Shown piece by piece: positions 8,635 to 18,055 of a DNA stretch of 64,000 nt. Each line of letters begins with the position of its first letter. Position 1 is the stretch's first letter. The position numbers and the translations under genes were made by a program. Under the pieces are notes generated by a model. That model was given only the letters and a program-made list of their open reading frames with translations. It had not been told where the DNA came from and ran no database searches. This DNA is from [Clostridium] celerecrescens 18A (GTDB taxonomy: Bacteria > Bacillota > Clostridia > Lachnospirales > Lachnospiraceae), in NCBI RefSeq assembly GCF_002797975.1, contig NZ_PGET01000001.1:868001-932000 (forward strand), given 5' to 3'.

Positions 8635-9573
8635 ATGCAAACAAAGATCGCTGTAGCTGATTACCATTCTAATTTGAAAAAGTTTCTCGAATTTACTGAG
8701 ATACGTACCAAGATCACAAGTCTGATTCCGTTCCTTATGTCTCTGGCTTATCTGTTTTACCGCAGGCAGCCGGTAAATGTTGAGCGCACGGTTTTATTTT
8801 TTTGTTCTATGTTTTTGTTCGACTTAACGACAACTGCGATCAATAACTATATTGACACCAAAACGAATGGTCAAAAGCTGTCTTTTTCACGGGGCAAAGC
8901 AAAGCTTATCATTTATCTGCTGTTCGGCATAAGCACTGCTTTGGGTCTTGCCCTGGCATACCGCACGGATTTGGTCGTGCTGCTGTTGGGCGGTCTGTGC
9001 TTTCTCTGCGGAGTGTTTTATACCTGGGGGCCGGTTCCAATTTCCCGTTTACCCTTGGGAGAGATTTTTTCAGGACTGTTTTATGGTCTGTTTATCCCTT
9101 TTCTGATGCTTTACATGAACATGCCGTCTGGAACATTCCTGACTTTAACCGTGGATTGGCATACAATCCGGTTTGTTTTAAATGTTGCACCTGCGTTTTC
9201 ACTGCTTTTGCTTTCGGCTGGCCCAATCTGTGCGACTGCGAACATTATGCTGGCTAACAATATCTGTGATCTGGAAAAGGATATTACGGTAGGGCGTTAC
9301 ACGTTACCTTACTTTTTCGGCAAACATGCATTAGGAGTTTTTGCCGGGCTGTATTATGTAACTTATTTGACATGGGCGGCGTCTGTTGCATTTAAGATCC
9401 TATCTCCGGTCTGTTTGCTGGCGTTATTCACCATTATTCCGGTTCATAAGAACATTTGCCGCTTCAGAGCGGAACATATCAAGGAAAAGACCTTTGTCCT
9501 TTCGGTACAGAATTATATTATCATTGTGGGAGCTCAAACACTGGTGATCTTTTTAAGCGGTTTATTTCTTTGA
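8635..9573 (+). CDS. UbiA-family prenyltransferase, MenA-like
   Basis: The 312-residue integral membrane protein has eight or nine hydrophobic segments and two Asp-rich loops: NNYIDTKTNG near residue 80, and NNICDLEKDITVGRYTLP near residue 205. The second resembles the MenA (1,4-dihydroxy-2-naphthoate polyprenyltransferase) motif. Enzymes of this family join an isoprenoid diphosphate to an aromatic acceptor in the membrane. No other menaquinone gene is in the window, so the acceptor is uncertain. An AGAGGA ribosome site precedes ATG 8635. The first Asp motif is weaker than the family norm (one Asp instead of two or three). Confidence 0.85.
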   Translation: MQTKIAVADYHSNLKKFLEFTEIRTKITSLIPFLMSLAYLFYRRQPVNVERTVLFFCSMFLFDLTTTAINNYIDTKTNGQKLSFSRGKAKLIIYLLFGISTALGLALAYRTDLVVLLLGGLCFLCGVFYTWGPVPISRLPLGEIFSGLFYGLFIPFLMLYMNMPSGTFLTLTVDWHTIRFVLNVAPAFSLLLLSAGPICATANIMLANNICDLEKDITVGRYTLPYFFGKHALGVFAGLYYVTYLTWAASVAFKILSPVCLLALFTIIPVHKNICRFRAEHIKEKTFVLSVQNYIIIVGAQTLVIFLSGLFL

Positions 9574-9805
9574 TGGGAAACTGCTGTTATCGCAGAGCTT
9601 TTAATAGTTCATGTTTACTATCATTAATGCTGGAATTTACAGCAAGTCAATTCCAATCCTTTGATCACTGGCATAAATTCACTCCCAATGTAAGGAAAAT
9701 GTTTAAATCCTAACGATCATTAAGTAAATTGTAAATATATCGTAATGCCAAAATCTGGGATCTGCTGTTATACTATATCTTATAAAAGATGAAGGAGGAC
9801 ATAAC

Positions 9806-10657
9806 ATGAAGAAATATTTAAAGTTACTGTTAACCGGTATTAGCTCCTTAGCATTAGTCCTGTCGGCCAGTGCTTTTACAACTCAAGCAGAGGAACAGAC
9901 TTCGTTGCCAAGCTCCATCCGTATTTACGGAACAGTAACCCAGGTTTCCGAAAACAGACTCCGTATGATAAGGAAAGACGGTGCCAGTACAGACCAGGAA
10001 ATCATTCTGAACCTATCCTCTGAGTCGAAAATTTTAAATGCCGTCAGCGGAGATCCTGAAGCAGTTGGACAAATACAGGAAGGAGAATTTATTTATGCTG
10101 ACATTAGTCCGGTTATGACCATGAGCCTGCCGCCTATGACAAATGCCTTTACAGTGCTTTGTAAAATCCCGGCTGACTATCAGGTTCCGGAATACATAAC
10201 GGTAGCGTCTATGTCTATAAACTCAGATGGGAAGACGGGTATCCTTACCTCTGATACAGGGAAGCAATACAGGATAACAGAGCAAAGTAACCTGTTTCCA
10301 TATTTAACCCGTAACATAGTTACGGTCCATGATCTGACAAAAGGACGTAATTGCCTGGTCTGGTCAACGGATAATGCGGTTTCAAAAATTATGGTATTCC
10401 CAAATTCAGGCACATCGGATGTGCAAACCGGCTGGGTAAAAAAAGACGGCAACTGGTATTTTTATGATATCAATGGCTTATCATATACTGGCTGGCTGAA
10501 TGATAACGGTGACTGGTATTACTTGGATCCTGAGAGTGGAATTATGAGAACAGGATTCATCACCCTGGAAGGCAAAACATACTATCTTCAAAAAGATGGC
10601 CGCATGCTTACATCTGCCAAGACATTTATCCCCGATGAAAACGGCGTATTAAGATAA
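9806..10657 (+). CDS. Secreted protein with choline-binding-type cell-wall repeats
   Basis: The 283-residue protein has an N-terminal signal peptide (about 1-28, cleavage probably after an AxA site). A unique domain of about 170 residues follows. The C-terminus (about 205-275) carries three aromatic repeats of the choline/cell-wall-binding type: GWVKKDGNWYFYD, GWLNDNGDWYYLD and GFITLEGKTYYLQ. It should be exported and bound non-covalently to wall polymers. The central domain is not recognised. GGAGG lies before ATG 9806 and a strong terminator follows, so it is a single-gene unit. Confidence 0.88.
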   Translation: MKKYLKLLLTGISSLALVLSASAFTTQAEEQTSLPSSIRIYGTVTQVSENRLRMIRKDGASTDQEIILNLSSESKILNAVSGDPEAVGQIQEGEFIYADISPVMTMSLPPMTNAFTVLCKIPADYQVPEYITVASMSINSDGKTGILTSDTGKQYRITEQSNLFPYLTRNIVTVHDLTKGRNCLVWSTDNAVSKIMVFPNSGTSDVQTGWVKKDGNWYFYDINGLSYTGWLNDNGDWYYLDPESGIMRTGFITLEGKTYYLQKDGRMLTSAKTFIPDENGVLR

Positions 10658-10765
10658 CCGCTAATCAAAGCCCGAGGGCCGGAGATAATGGCTGGATTGT
10701 CAAGCCAGCTATAAACCATTGCAAAACTAGTTTCAAAGCCAATTTCAAAAACAGAAATAGTTAGT

Positions 10766-10814
10766 AAAATAAGCATTAAGGTGAAAGAAGCCCCTTCCCC
10801 TTAATGCTTATTTT
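10766..10814 (+). terminator. Strong intrinsic terminator
   Basis: A perfect 16-bp stem (10766-10781 with 10799-10814, 17-nt loop) ends in a T-rich strand. It closes the choline-binding-repeat gene and insulates the glucosidase operon. Confidence 0.85.
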
Positions 10815-10903
10815 TATAATAGATAACGAAAGCTTAAGCCGGATAAAAATCGTTCGTATTCTGAACTACATGAAATTTTTAAAAGGATTATAATAAAAAG
10901 TGT

Positions 10904-10913
10904 AAAACGTTTT
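10904..10913. promoter_or_regulatory. Candidate operator AAAACGTTTT upstream of the glucosidase gene
   Basis: A 10-bp perfect palindrome centred on CG lies 10 nt past a TATAAT (10889-10894) and 36 nt before ATG 10949. It has the centre of a LacI/CcpA-type site but does not match the cre consensus at the outer positions. Confidence 0.35.
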
Positions 10914-10948
10914 GCGATTATTGTTTAAGAGAGGAATACAGAAAAAAC

Positions 10949-12358
10949 ATGAGTATCAAAGGAAATTTTTTATGGGGCTCGGCAACCGCTGCTTATCAAT
11001 GTGAAGGAGGTTGGGACGAAGATGGGAAAGGATTAAATGAGTGGGATGTCTTTAACCATGAAAGTTCTCTGAATATAAACAATGAAGATGGTGACGTTGC
11101 CAGTGATTTTTACCATAGGTATAAAGAAGATATAGACCTGATGGCAGAAGGAAACCAAAATACTTATAGATTCTCAATCTCATGGGCCAGAATCATTCCG
11201 TGGGGAGTTGGCGAGGTCAATCCGAAAGGAATTGAATTTTATAACAATGTGATTAACTATTGTCTGGAAAAAGGAATTACCCCGAATGTGACATTATTTC
11301 ATTACGACCTCCCCAACGAGATGGCTAAAATCGGCGGATGGGAGAATCGAAAAGTTATAGATGCATTTAATGAATATGCAAAAGTATGCTTTGAAAACTT
11401 TGGAGACCGGGTTAAGATTTGGTCCACGATCAATGAACCAAGATATTATGCGTATTGCAGTTATGTTGTTGGAAATTATCCGCCAAACTACAAAGCTGAT
11501 TTTGGACGCTTTTGGAACGTTCTTTATAACCTGATGCTGGGAAGTGCGAAAGCCGTTCAAAGCTATAAAGAGTTAGGTATGAAAGGAATCATTGGGGTTG
11601 TTCATGATAATGGAAATGTTGAATTAGACCCTGACACGAAAGAAAAAGAATTAGTAAAATTAAGGGCTGATATTTTTTACAACCGTATGGTTTTAGATAC
11701 CGCCGTGTTAGGTAAAATACCGGCTGAAATGAACAAGGTGTTAGAGGATAACAATGTTGATGCCTCATTTATTTATGAAGAAGATATTCCTGATTTTGAA
11801 AAAGGCAAGATCGATTATATTGGTCTGAATCTTTATAATCGTCAGTATGTAACCGATTATTCTGAGGGTGAAACTGAAATATTCCACAATAATAAGGGAA
11901 AAGGATCAAAATCCAAAGAAGGAATTCGTATTAAGGATCTGTTTGAGACATCATTTGACCCTGATGTCAGACGTAATCTTTGGGGAAGAGAGGTCTATCC
12001 AAAATGTATGTACAATGCCTTAAAGGAAATTAAGGCAAAATATGGAGATATTTTGGTTTATGTCACGGAAAACGGATGTGGTCAATATGAAACTCCCGAT
12101 GATAATGGCTATGTAAAAGATACGGAAAGAATAGAAATATGCAGTGAATTTATCGACTACATGTTACAGGCAAGAGAAGAAGGAGTCAATGTGCAAGGGT
12201 ATTATATGTGGTCTTCCATGGATCTTTATAGTTGGATTAATGGCTATGAAAAGCGGTATGGCATTGTCAGAGTTGATTTTAAAAACAACAACAGACGAAT
12301 TCCCAAGGAAAGCTACTACTGGTATAAAGCGCTTATCGCAGCCCAAAGGGGCATCTGA
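10949..12358 (+). CDS. Glycoside hydrolase family 1, 6-phospho-beta-glucosidase
   Basis: The 469-residue protein is a full-length GH1 barrel. The acid/base is Glu163 in TINEP and the nucleophile Glu374 in YVTENG. The residues that bind a 6-phosphate in phospho-glycosidases are present with the classic spacing: Ser428, Lys435 and Tyr437 in YSWINGYEKRYG. Ser428 replaces the Glu of non-phospho enzymes. It should hydrolyse phosphorylated beta-glucosides in the cytoplasm after PTS uptake, matching the EIIBC gene at 12545. The retained Trp429 differs from many phospho-enzymes and may reflect an unusual aglycone or sugar. Confidence 0.92.
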   Translation: MSIKGNFLWGSATAAYQCEGGWDEDGKGLNEWDVFNHESSLNINNEDGDVASDFYHRYKEDIDLMAEGNQNTYRFSISWARIIPWGVGEVNPKGIEFYNNVINYCLEKGITPNVTLFHYDLPNEMAKIGGWENRKVIDAFNEYAKVCFENFGDRVKIWSTINEPRYYAYCSYVVGNYPPNYKADFGRFWNVLYNLMLGSAKAVQSYKELGMKGIIGVVHDNGNVELDPDTKEKELVKLRADIFYNRMVLDTAVLGKIPAEMNKVLEDNNVDASFIYEEDIPDFEKGKIDYIGLNLYNRQYVTDYSEGETEIFHNNKGKGSKSKEGIRIKDLFETSFDPDVRRNLWGREVYPKCMYNALKEIKAKYGDILVYVTENGCGQYETPDDNGYVKDTERIEICSEFIDYMLQAREEGVNVQGYYMWSSMDLYSWINGYEKRYGIVRVDFKNNNRRIPKESYYWYKALIAAQRGI

Positions 12359-12544
12359 AAAGGGCAGAAAATCCTATGGTATCCACCTGAAGTTTTCGCC
12401 ACCGGTTTCAAAGTACTTTTATAAAATATTATTGAAGTGTACAAATAAGTAAAGGAACGATTTGGCTGCTAACATAATAAATTTTGATATAGCTATATAA
12501 TGGTAAATTCCAATGAAGAATAATATGGGTGGAGGAAAAATAAA

Positions 12545-13915
12545 ATGAAATATGTTGAGATGTCAAAGCAAGTATTAGAGCATGTTGGTGGTATTGAAAA
12601 CTTGAATCATGTTGAGCACTGCGCAACCAGGCTTCGTTTACACTATAACAGCAAGAAACTTGTAAATGAAGAAGCGTTAAAAGGAATTGAAAATGTCCTT
12701 AGTATTGTCAGCAAAGCCGGACAGGTCCAGATTATCATTGGGCCTAATGTGAATGAAGCATATAACGATTTCTTAGATACGTCAGGATGGAAAGAAGGCG
12801 CAACCAGCGAAACAGCTGCCCCGGAAGAACCGGAAGAAAAGAAGGCGATGTACTATGTTAATAAATTTGGTAACTTCATGGCCGCAGTCTTTATGCCGAT
12901 TGTTCCAGCACTGATCACAGGCGGAATGATTCTGGCATTTAAAAACTTACTGGTTAACTACTTTGGTGTTGCCATGGATTCTGGTACTGCGGTTATTTTA
13001 TCTTCGATTTTCAGTGCTGCATTTACCTTTTTGCCGGTTTACATTGGATTTACAATGGCGAAGCGTTTAAAAATGGAACCAATCATGGGCGCTTTTTTAG
13101 GCGGACTGCTGGTTAGTTCCAATATCAGCGGTGCAGCAGGATTAAGCTTCCTGGGAATTGGAATTCCGGTGGTAGAATATACAGGCAGTGTATTGCCAAT
13201 TATGCTTGGTATTGGCTTTATGTATTTTGTGGACAAGTTATTCCAGAAATATATTCCTGAAACAGTAAGATATTTTTTGAAACCATTATGTACAATGATC
13301 GTTGTTGTCCCTGTTACTTTAATTGTTTTAGGGCCGATAGGAACCGTTTTAAGTACTTATGTAGGTGTTGGAATTACAAACTTAATGAATGCAATTGGCG
13401 GAATAGCCATGCCGGTTTTTGCGGTGGTTTACCCTTACATGGTCATGCTGGGATTAGACAAAGCCATTATGCCAATTGGATTTAACAGTGTTGCGACAAT
13501 TGGATATGATCCGGCGATTATGGTTATGGGATTTATCTCAAACCTATGTATAGGCGGAAGTGCATTGGCAGTAGCTACAACCATTCGAAACGATAAAAGC
13601 AAAAAAGGTATGATTGCATCCTTTGGTATTACTGCACTTTGCGGAGTTACGGAACCTGCATTTTATGGGTCGTTAATTATGAGGCCAAAAGTTTTGATTG
13701 GTACTGCAATCGGAGCGGCAAGCGCTGGTTTGGTTGCTGGTATCTTTGGATTAAAGAGCTATGTTATGGGAGGATGCCCAGGATTATTAACAGCTTTGTT
13801 CTTTGTCGATAAAAATGGCGGCCTGGGTAACTTCTTTTTGGCCGCAATAGTATCAATTGTGGCAGTTGCGGTATCTTTTGTATCATGTAAGTTTATTCTT
13901 TCAAAAACAGAGTAA
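12545..13915 (+). CDS. PTS sugar transporter EIIBC, beta-glucoside/sucrose type
   Basis: The 456-residue protein has an N-terminal EIIB domain (1-80) with phospho-Cys26 in HCATRLRL. A short acidic linker follows, then a ten-helix EIIC domain (about 100-456). There is no EIIA domain, so phosphate must come from another protein such as a glucose-type EIIA elsewhere. With the upstream phospho-beta-glucosidase it should import and phosphorylate a beta-glucoside. GGAGG precedes ATG 12545. The 186-nt gap after the glucosidase has no clear terminator, and a TATAAT at 12496 could give an extra promoter. A strong terminator follows the gene. Confidence 0.92.
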   Translation: MKYVEMSKQVLEHVGGIENLNHVEHCATRLRLHYNSKKLVNEEALKGIENVLSIVSKAGQVQIIIGPNVNEAYNDFLDTSGWKEGATSETAAPEEPEEKKAMYYVNKFGNFMAAVFMPIVPALITGGMILAFKNLLVNYFGVAMDSGTAVILSSIFSAAFTFLPVYIGFTMAKRLKMEPIMGAFLGGLLVSSNISGAAGLSFLGIGIPVVEYTGSVLPIMLGIGFMYFVDKLFQKYIPETVRYFLKPLCTMIVVVPVTLIVLGPIGTVLSTYVGVGITNLMNAIGGIAMPVFAVVYPYMVMLGLDKAIMPIGFNSVATIGYDPAIMVMGFISNLCIGGSALAVATTIRNDKSKKGMIASFGITALCGVTEPAFYGSLIMRPKVLIGTAIGAASAGLVAGIFGLKSYVMGGCPGLLTALFFVDKNGGLGNFFLAAIVSIVAVAVSFVSCKFILSKTE

Positions 13916-13978
13916 TAAAAATAAAATAAAAATTTTAAATAAGGGTGGCTGGCTTAATCTATTATGTAAGAATATTAT

Positions 13979-14020
13979 AAAAATCACTCCTGTGAATAAT
14001 ATTCATAGGGGTGATTTTTT
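13979..14020 (+). terminator. Strong terminator after the EIIBC gene
   Basis: A 19-bp stem with two wobbles (13979-13997 with 14001-14019, 3-nt loop) ends in TTTTTT. It stands between the EIIBC gene and the M81 gene, so the peptidase genes may need readthrough or their own promoter. Confidence 0.85.
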
Positions 14021-14065
14021 ATAGTGAGAGGCACACTTTTAACCTTATTCAGGAGGAAGAATGTA

Positions 14066-15514
14066 ATGAAAGTTTTGATAGCCCAATTTGTTATTGAATC
14101 CAATGCAAACATTCCGTATAAAAGTAAATTGGAAAATTTTAATCTTTTATTAGGAGAAGATTGCATTCGGGAAATGAATTGTGAAAATGTATTTGGGAGA
14201 GAAGGAATCGAAATCATACCTTCCATTTATGCCAATGCGGCAGCAGGTGGTGTATTAGAGAAAGATGCATTTGATTTCATTGAAAATAGAATTCTGGAGG
14301 ATGTTAAAAAGCACATTCATGAAATTGATGGTATCTATCTTCACCTGCATGGCGCGAGCGAAGTGGAAGATTTAGATGGCGGATCAGGTGATCACCATAT
14401 AGTGAAGGAAATTCGCAAATTAGTCGGGCCTTATTTACCGGTTGCAGTGGTTTGTGATCCACATGGCAACTTATCAAAGGAATATGTAGAAAGCACAACA
14501 CTGATCCGCAGTTACCGGAATTCTCCACATACAGATATAAAAGAAACGATCTCGTTTATTTGTGAAAAGATGGCAGCACTGTTGAAGACGCGTCAAAATA
14601 TTACGCCGGTATACCGTAAATTACCGATGATTTTGGGCGGGGAACAAAGTGTTTCTGCGGATGAACCAGTTAAATCCATCAATCAATACTTAGAAGAATT
14701 AGAAGAAGATAAAAGAATTCTAAGCTGTTCCTGGCATGTAGGCTATATTCGCCATGATTGTGATGTTGCAGGATGCGGTATTGTTGTTATCCCAGCAACA
14801 GAAACCGACCAGGAATATGCAAATATAATTGCAGATAAATTAGCCAAGTATGTATGGGATAAACGGCATGAATTCCATTATACCGGACTGACTGCACCGC
14901 CGGAAGAAGCAATGAAAATGGCTTTGGAATTTAAAGGTATGCCTGTATTCATCACTGATTCCGGGGATAATGTGACCTCTGGAGCCGTGGGAGGCAATAC
15001 ATTCCTGTTGCGCCAGGTACTGGCACTTGACAATACCTGCAACAAGAAATTTTTGTTTGCCGGCATAAATGATGCAGATGCATTAATAAAACTGGCCGGT
15101 TTGCAAGAAGAGGAAGAGACATCAATTTCTTTAGGAATTAATTTGGATGAGTTATCCGCTAAAGTAGATTTAGATGTTACAGTCAAAGCAAAAGGATATT
15201 TGGCAGGCTACTCTTATGTAGGTGAAGGGAATTTTGGCGATTGTATTGCCATTGGTGTCAAGGATAAACCAATTGATATCATTGTTTCAGGAAATAATCA
15301 TCCATTTGTGGAAATACACCAGTTTCATACTGCTGGCGTAAACTATGAAGACTATGATATCATTATAGTTAAGCAGGGATATATTTTCCCGGAATTAAAA
15401 GAAGAAGGCAAATTAACTGTTATGTCATTAACCCAGGGTGCAACGCTGCAGGATACTTCAAAGCTGCCATTCAAACGCATTATGCGCCCAATGTTTCCGA
15501 TTGATGACATTTAA
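14066..15514 (+). CDS. M81 family metallopeptidase (MlrC-like)
   Basis: The 482-residue protein matches the DUF1485/MlrC architecture: an N-terminal metallopeptidase-like domain with HGASEVEDLDGGSGDHH and DPHGNLS metal-ligand candidates, and a C-terminal MlrC_C domain starting near residue 290 (ITDSGDNVTSGAVGGN). MlrC of sphingomonads cleaves linear microcystin peptides; other members act on unknown amide substrates. ATG 14066 is chosen because AGGAGG at 14051 lies 9 nt upstream. It is followed 16 nt later by an M24-like gene, and the pair lies in a beta-glucoside locus, suggesting a role in handling an amide- or peptide-bearing glycoside. Confidence 0.88.
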   Translation: MKVLIAQFVIESNANIPYKSKLENFNLLLGEDCIREMNCENVFGREGIEIIPSIYANAAAGGVLEKDAFDFIENRILEDVKKHIHEIDGIYLHLHGASEVEDLDGGSGDHHIVKEIRKLVGPYLPVAVVCDPHGNLSKEYVESTTLIRSYRNSPHTDIKETISFICEKMAALLKTRQNITPVYRKLPMILGGEQSVSADEPVKSINQYLEELEEDKRILSCSWHVGYIRHDCDVAGCGIVVIPATETDQEYANIIADKLAKYVWDKRHEFHYTGLTAPPEEAMKMALEFKGMPVFITDSGDNVTSGAVGGNTFLLRQVLALDNTCNKKFLFAGINDADALIKLAGLQEEEETSISLGINLDELSAKVDLDVTVKAKGYLAGYSYVGEGNFGDCIAIGVKDKPIDIIVSGNNHPFVEIHQFHTAGVNYEDYDIIIVKQGYIFPELKEEGKLTVMSLTQGATLQDTSKLPFKRIMRPMFPIDDI

Positions 15515-15530
15515 AGAAGGAGAATATAAA

Positions 15531-16907
15531 ATGATACAGCTAAAAGAAATAAAAGCGCCGGAATTAGAACAGAATCTTGTACCAGTTGCATTAAGTGATG
15601 AAACAATGGAAGAAAGAAAAGAAAAACTGTTGGCAAAGATGAAAGAGAAAGGTTATGATACAATTGTTATCTATGCCGATTTGGAACATGGAAGTAATTT
15701 TGAATACATATGCGGTTTCCTGCCTCGTTTTGAAGAGGCTTTATTCGTGCTTCATTCTTGTGGTAAGGCATATATGGTATTAGGAAATGAGAATTTGAAT
15801 AAAGCAGCAAAATCAAGAATTGAAGTAACGGCTGTGCACATGCCGTATTTTTCCCTTCCCAACCAGCCAATGGACACAGAGAAAAGCGTCGCTGAAATTT
15901 TAGGGCAGTGCGGATTGGAAAAAGCAAAAAATATTGGTTTTGTTGGTTGGAAGAATTTTACCGGCAAATCCGAGGATAATACTTCATTATATGATATTCC
16001 TTACTTTATCGTACAAGCAATCATGAGCATCTGCAAGGAAGCCAGATTTTCTAATGCTGCTGGCTTATTCATTGGAGATGGAGGGGTACGAACCACAAAC
16101 AATGCCAATGAATTTGCGCATTATGAATTTGGGGCTGCACTTGCAGGAAATTGTATATTGGAAGTTATGGAAGAGTTTGATGAGGGAAAAACAGAAATGC
16201 AGCTTGCAGAGAAATTAGCAGCATTTGGACAGCCTCATAATGTGGTAACAATCATGGCGGCAGGGGAGCGTTTTGTAAAAGCCAATATATACCCAACCAA
16301 TAAAGTAATTAAAAAAGGAGACCGCATTTCAATCACTACGGGATTCAAGGGGGGATTACAAAGCCGCGGCGGATATGCGGTATTCAGCGAAGAGGATTTG
16401 CCGGAAAGTGAAAAAGACTACTTAAAGAAGGTAGCAATTCCCTACTACACTGCGGTAAAAACTTGGTTAGAAACGATTTATATTGGTATGGACGGAAACG
16501 AATTATATGATAAAATAGAGGAAGTGCTGCCAAAAGCCCGGTATGGATGGTCATTAAACCCTGGTCACTTGTGTGCCGATGAAGAATGGCTTGCTTCTCC
16601 AGTGTACCCTGGTTCTGAGGAACTAATAAAGAGCGGAATGCTGTTCCAGATTGATATTATTCCATCTGTTCCCGGATATGGCGGAATCAGCTGTGAGAGC
16701 GGAGTTATGCTGGCTGACAAGGCATTACGGGAAGCAATAAAAAAAGAATATCCGGAAATGTGGAACCGAATCCAGAAACGCAGGGCTTATATCAGGGAAG
16801 AATTGGCAATCAATCTTTCAGAAGAAGTTATTCCAACAAGTAATGCGACGGCATACTGCCGCCCATTCTTACTCAATAAGAAAGCAGCATTCACTGGTTC
16901 CAAATGA
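15531..16907 (+). CDS. M24 (pita-bread fold) family protein lacking metal ligands
   Basis: The 458-residue protein has a creatinase/prolidase-like N-terminal domain (1-170) and a C-terminal pita-bread domain. In active M24 peptidases the first two metal ligands are Asp residues in a GD-x-V-x-x-D segment. Here that stretch reads KKGDRISITTGFKGG, with no Asp at either position, although a His in NPGHLC and a Glu in SCESGV remain. It is therefore probably not a standard metallopeptidase and could be a metal-free hydrolase like creatinase. AAGGAG precedes ATG 15531, 16 nt after the M81 gene. Confidence 0.82.
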   Translation: MIQLKEIKAPELEQNLVPVALSDETMEERKEKLLAKMKEKGYDTIVIYADLEHGSNFEYICGFLPRFEEALFVLHSCGKAYMVLGNENLNKAAKSRIEVTAVHMPYFSLPNQPMDTEKSVAEILGQCGLEKAKNIGFVGWKNFTGKSEDNTSLYDIPYFIVQAIMSICKEARFSNAAGLFIGDGGVRTTNNANEFAHYEFGAALAGNCILEVMEEFDEGKTEMQLAEKLAAFGQPHNVVTIMAAGERFVKANIYPTNKVIKKGDRISITTGFKGGLQSRGGYAVFSEEDLPESEKDYLKKVAIPYYTAVKTWLETIYIGMDGNELYDKIEEVLPKARYGWSLNPGHLCADEEWLASPVYPGSEELIKSGMLFQIDIIPSVPGYGGISCESGVMLADKALREAIKKEYPEMWNRIQKRRAYIREELAINLSEEVIPTSNATAYCRPFLLNKKAAFTGSK

Positions 16908-17028
16908 GGATTTTGATCGTTGTTTAAATATCGATCCTAAACACTTTTATCTGCATACCCGTCCGGTTATAAATAGCTTATAATAGAAGAGTACTCATGC
17001 ATTAATAAGCTCAATGGAGGAATGTAAG

Positions 17029-17814
17029 GTGGAAATCAACAACCTAGGTCTCTTAAACTCTTTATCATTAATAGTAAACGCAGGAAAATCAGATAATATA
17101 GAATATGTATTAGCACAGTATATTTTAAAAAATCTATATAGAATTTCCAGTGTCAGTATTTCAGAAATCACAGAGGAATGCTTTACATCTATATCAGCCA
17201 TCAGAAGATTCTGCGAACAACTGGGATACGATAATTTCAGCAAATTAAAAAGTTCAGTGACTAAATTAGTATTTCCTAGCAATTTAAGATATAGAGATAT
17301 TGAAGAATATTCCAATTATCAGAGCCATATAAAAAGTCTTATTAATGACATGATTATAGATATCGATGAGCATTTTAATTTTGAAAAGATAAGTTTTTTG
17401 TGTCAGCTGCTTCATAAAGATGTTAATATCGTGTTCTTATGTGCAAACAATACAAGCGGAACGATCGCAAAGTTCCAGCAGGAATTAATGTTTGCATCTA
17501 AGGTTACTCATGTTATTTCAAATTCATTTACTAAGAACAATGTTTTAAAATCTTTCAATGATGAAGATATCATAATTACTGTATCAGCATCCGGAAAATT
17601 TGCAGAGCTGTCACTGGAATTTGTTAAAAGTTTAAGAGGCCATAAATTTTTGATAACGGGAAACAGGGATCAAAGTTTAAAAAGTGCTTATGAAGATGTT
17701 TTTTATATAAGTAAGAATAGTATCTCAAATGATTACCTTAGTATTTATGGGAAATATGGCATTACCTATATACTTGATTTATTATCCATGCAATATATAT
17801 TTTTATATTCTTAG
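17029..17814 (+). CDS. MurR/RpiR-family transcriptional regulator
   Basis: The 261-residue protein has an N-terminal HTH_6 domain (about 20-75, SVSISEITEECFTSISAIRR) and a C-terminal SIS sugar-phosphate-binding domain (about 105-235). RpiR proteins sense sugar phosphates. A GTG start at 17029 is preferred since GGAGG at 17016-17020 lies 8 nt upstream, whereas the ATG at 17014 overlaps that site. It follows the glucosidase, EIIBC, M81 and M24 genes and is the likely local regulator. It is rather divergent and AT-rich. Confidence 0.85.
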   Translation: MEINNLGLLNSLSLIVNAGKSDNIEYVLAQYILKNLYRISSVSISEITEECFTSISAIRRFCEQLGYDNFSKLKSSVTKLVFPSNLRYRDIEEYSNYQSHIKSLINDMIIDIDEHFNFEKISFLCQLLHKDVNIVFLCANNTSGTIAKFQQELMFASKVTHVISNSFTKNNVLKSFNDEDIIITVSASGKFAELSLEFVKSLRGHKFLITGNRDQSLKSAYEDVFYISKNSISNDYLSIYGKYGITYILDLLSMQYIFLYS

Positions 17815-18004
17815 ATGATTAAAAATTTAGCTTTCGCATAACTGATATCTGAGCAAATTCAATTATGTGGAAGCTGCTGATGATTTTGTAGTTTAAACAA
17901 CCTTGACCTATGGATCATCATATGGCGTCAGCGCAAGCGGCGTCTTTTTTTGTGGTCCGCCTGCCATATACCTATCCATTCAAAAAAAGTGAAGTAAATT
18001 GGAT
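17815..18004. other. Intergenic region before the PRD regulator
   Basis: No gene is seen. The stretch contains a GC-rich segment with a direct repeat of GGCGTC followed by seven Ts (about 17925-17955), which could be a weak terminator for the RpiR gene, but I could not fold a convincing stem. Confidence 0.3.
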
Positions 18005-18034
18005 TTGTCGATGCTTTCATTGGAATGCTATACT
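18005..18034 (+). promoter_or_regulatory. Promoter of the PRD regulator/PTS operon
   Basis: TTGTCG (18005-18010), 18-bp spacer, TATACT (18029-18034) with an extended -10 TGC directly before it. AAAGGAGG and ATG 18056 follow. Confidence 0.6.
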
Positions 18035-18055
18035 TATCACATAAAGGAGGAAACC

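Noticed and set aside
9456..9713. Frame of 85 codons overlapping the end of the prenyltransferase gene
   Set aside because: Most of it is a shadow of the upstream gene in another frame and it has no ribosome site.
10901..10914. Catabolite-responsive element before the glucosidase gene
   Set aside because: The AAAACGTTTT palindrome fits the centre but fails the outer cre positions, so it is listed only as a candidate operator.
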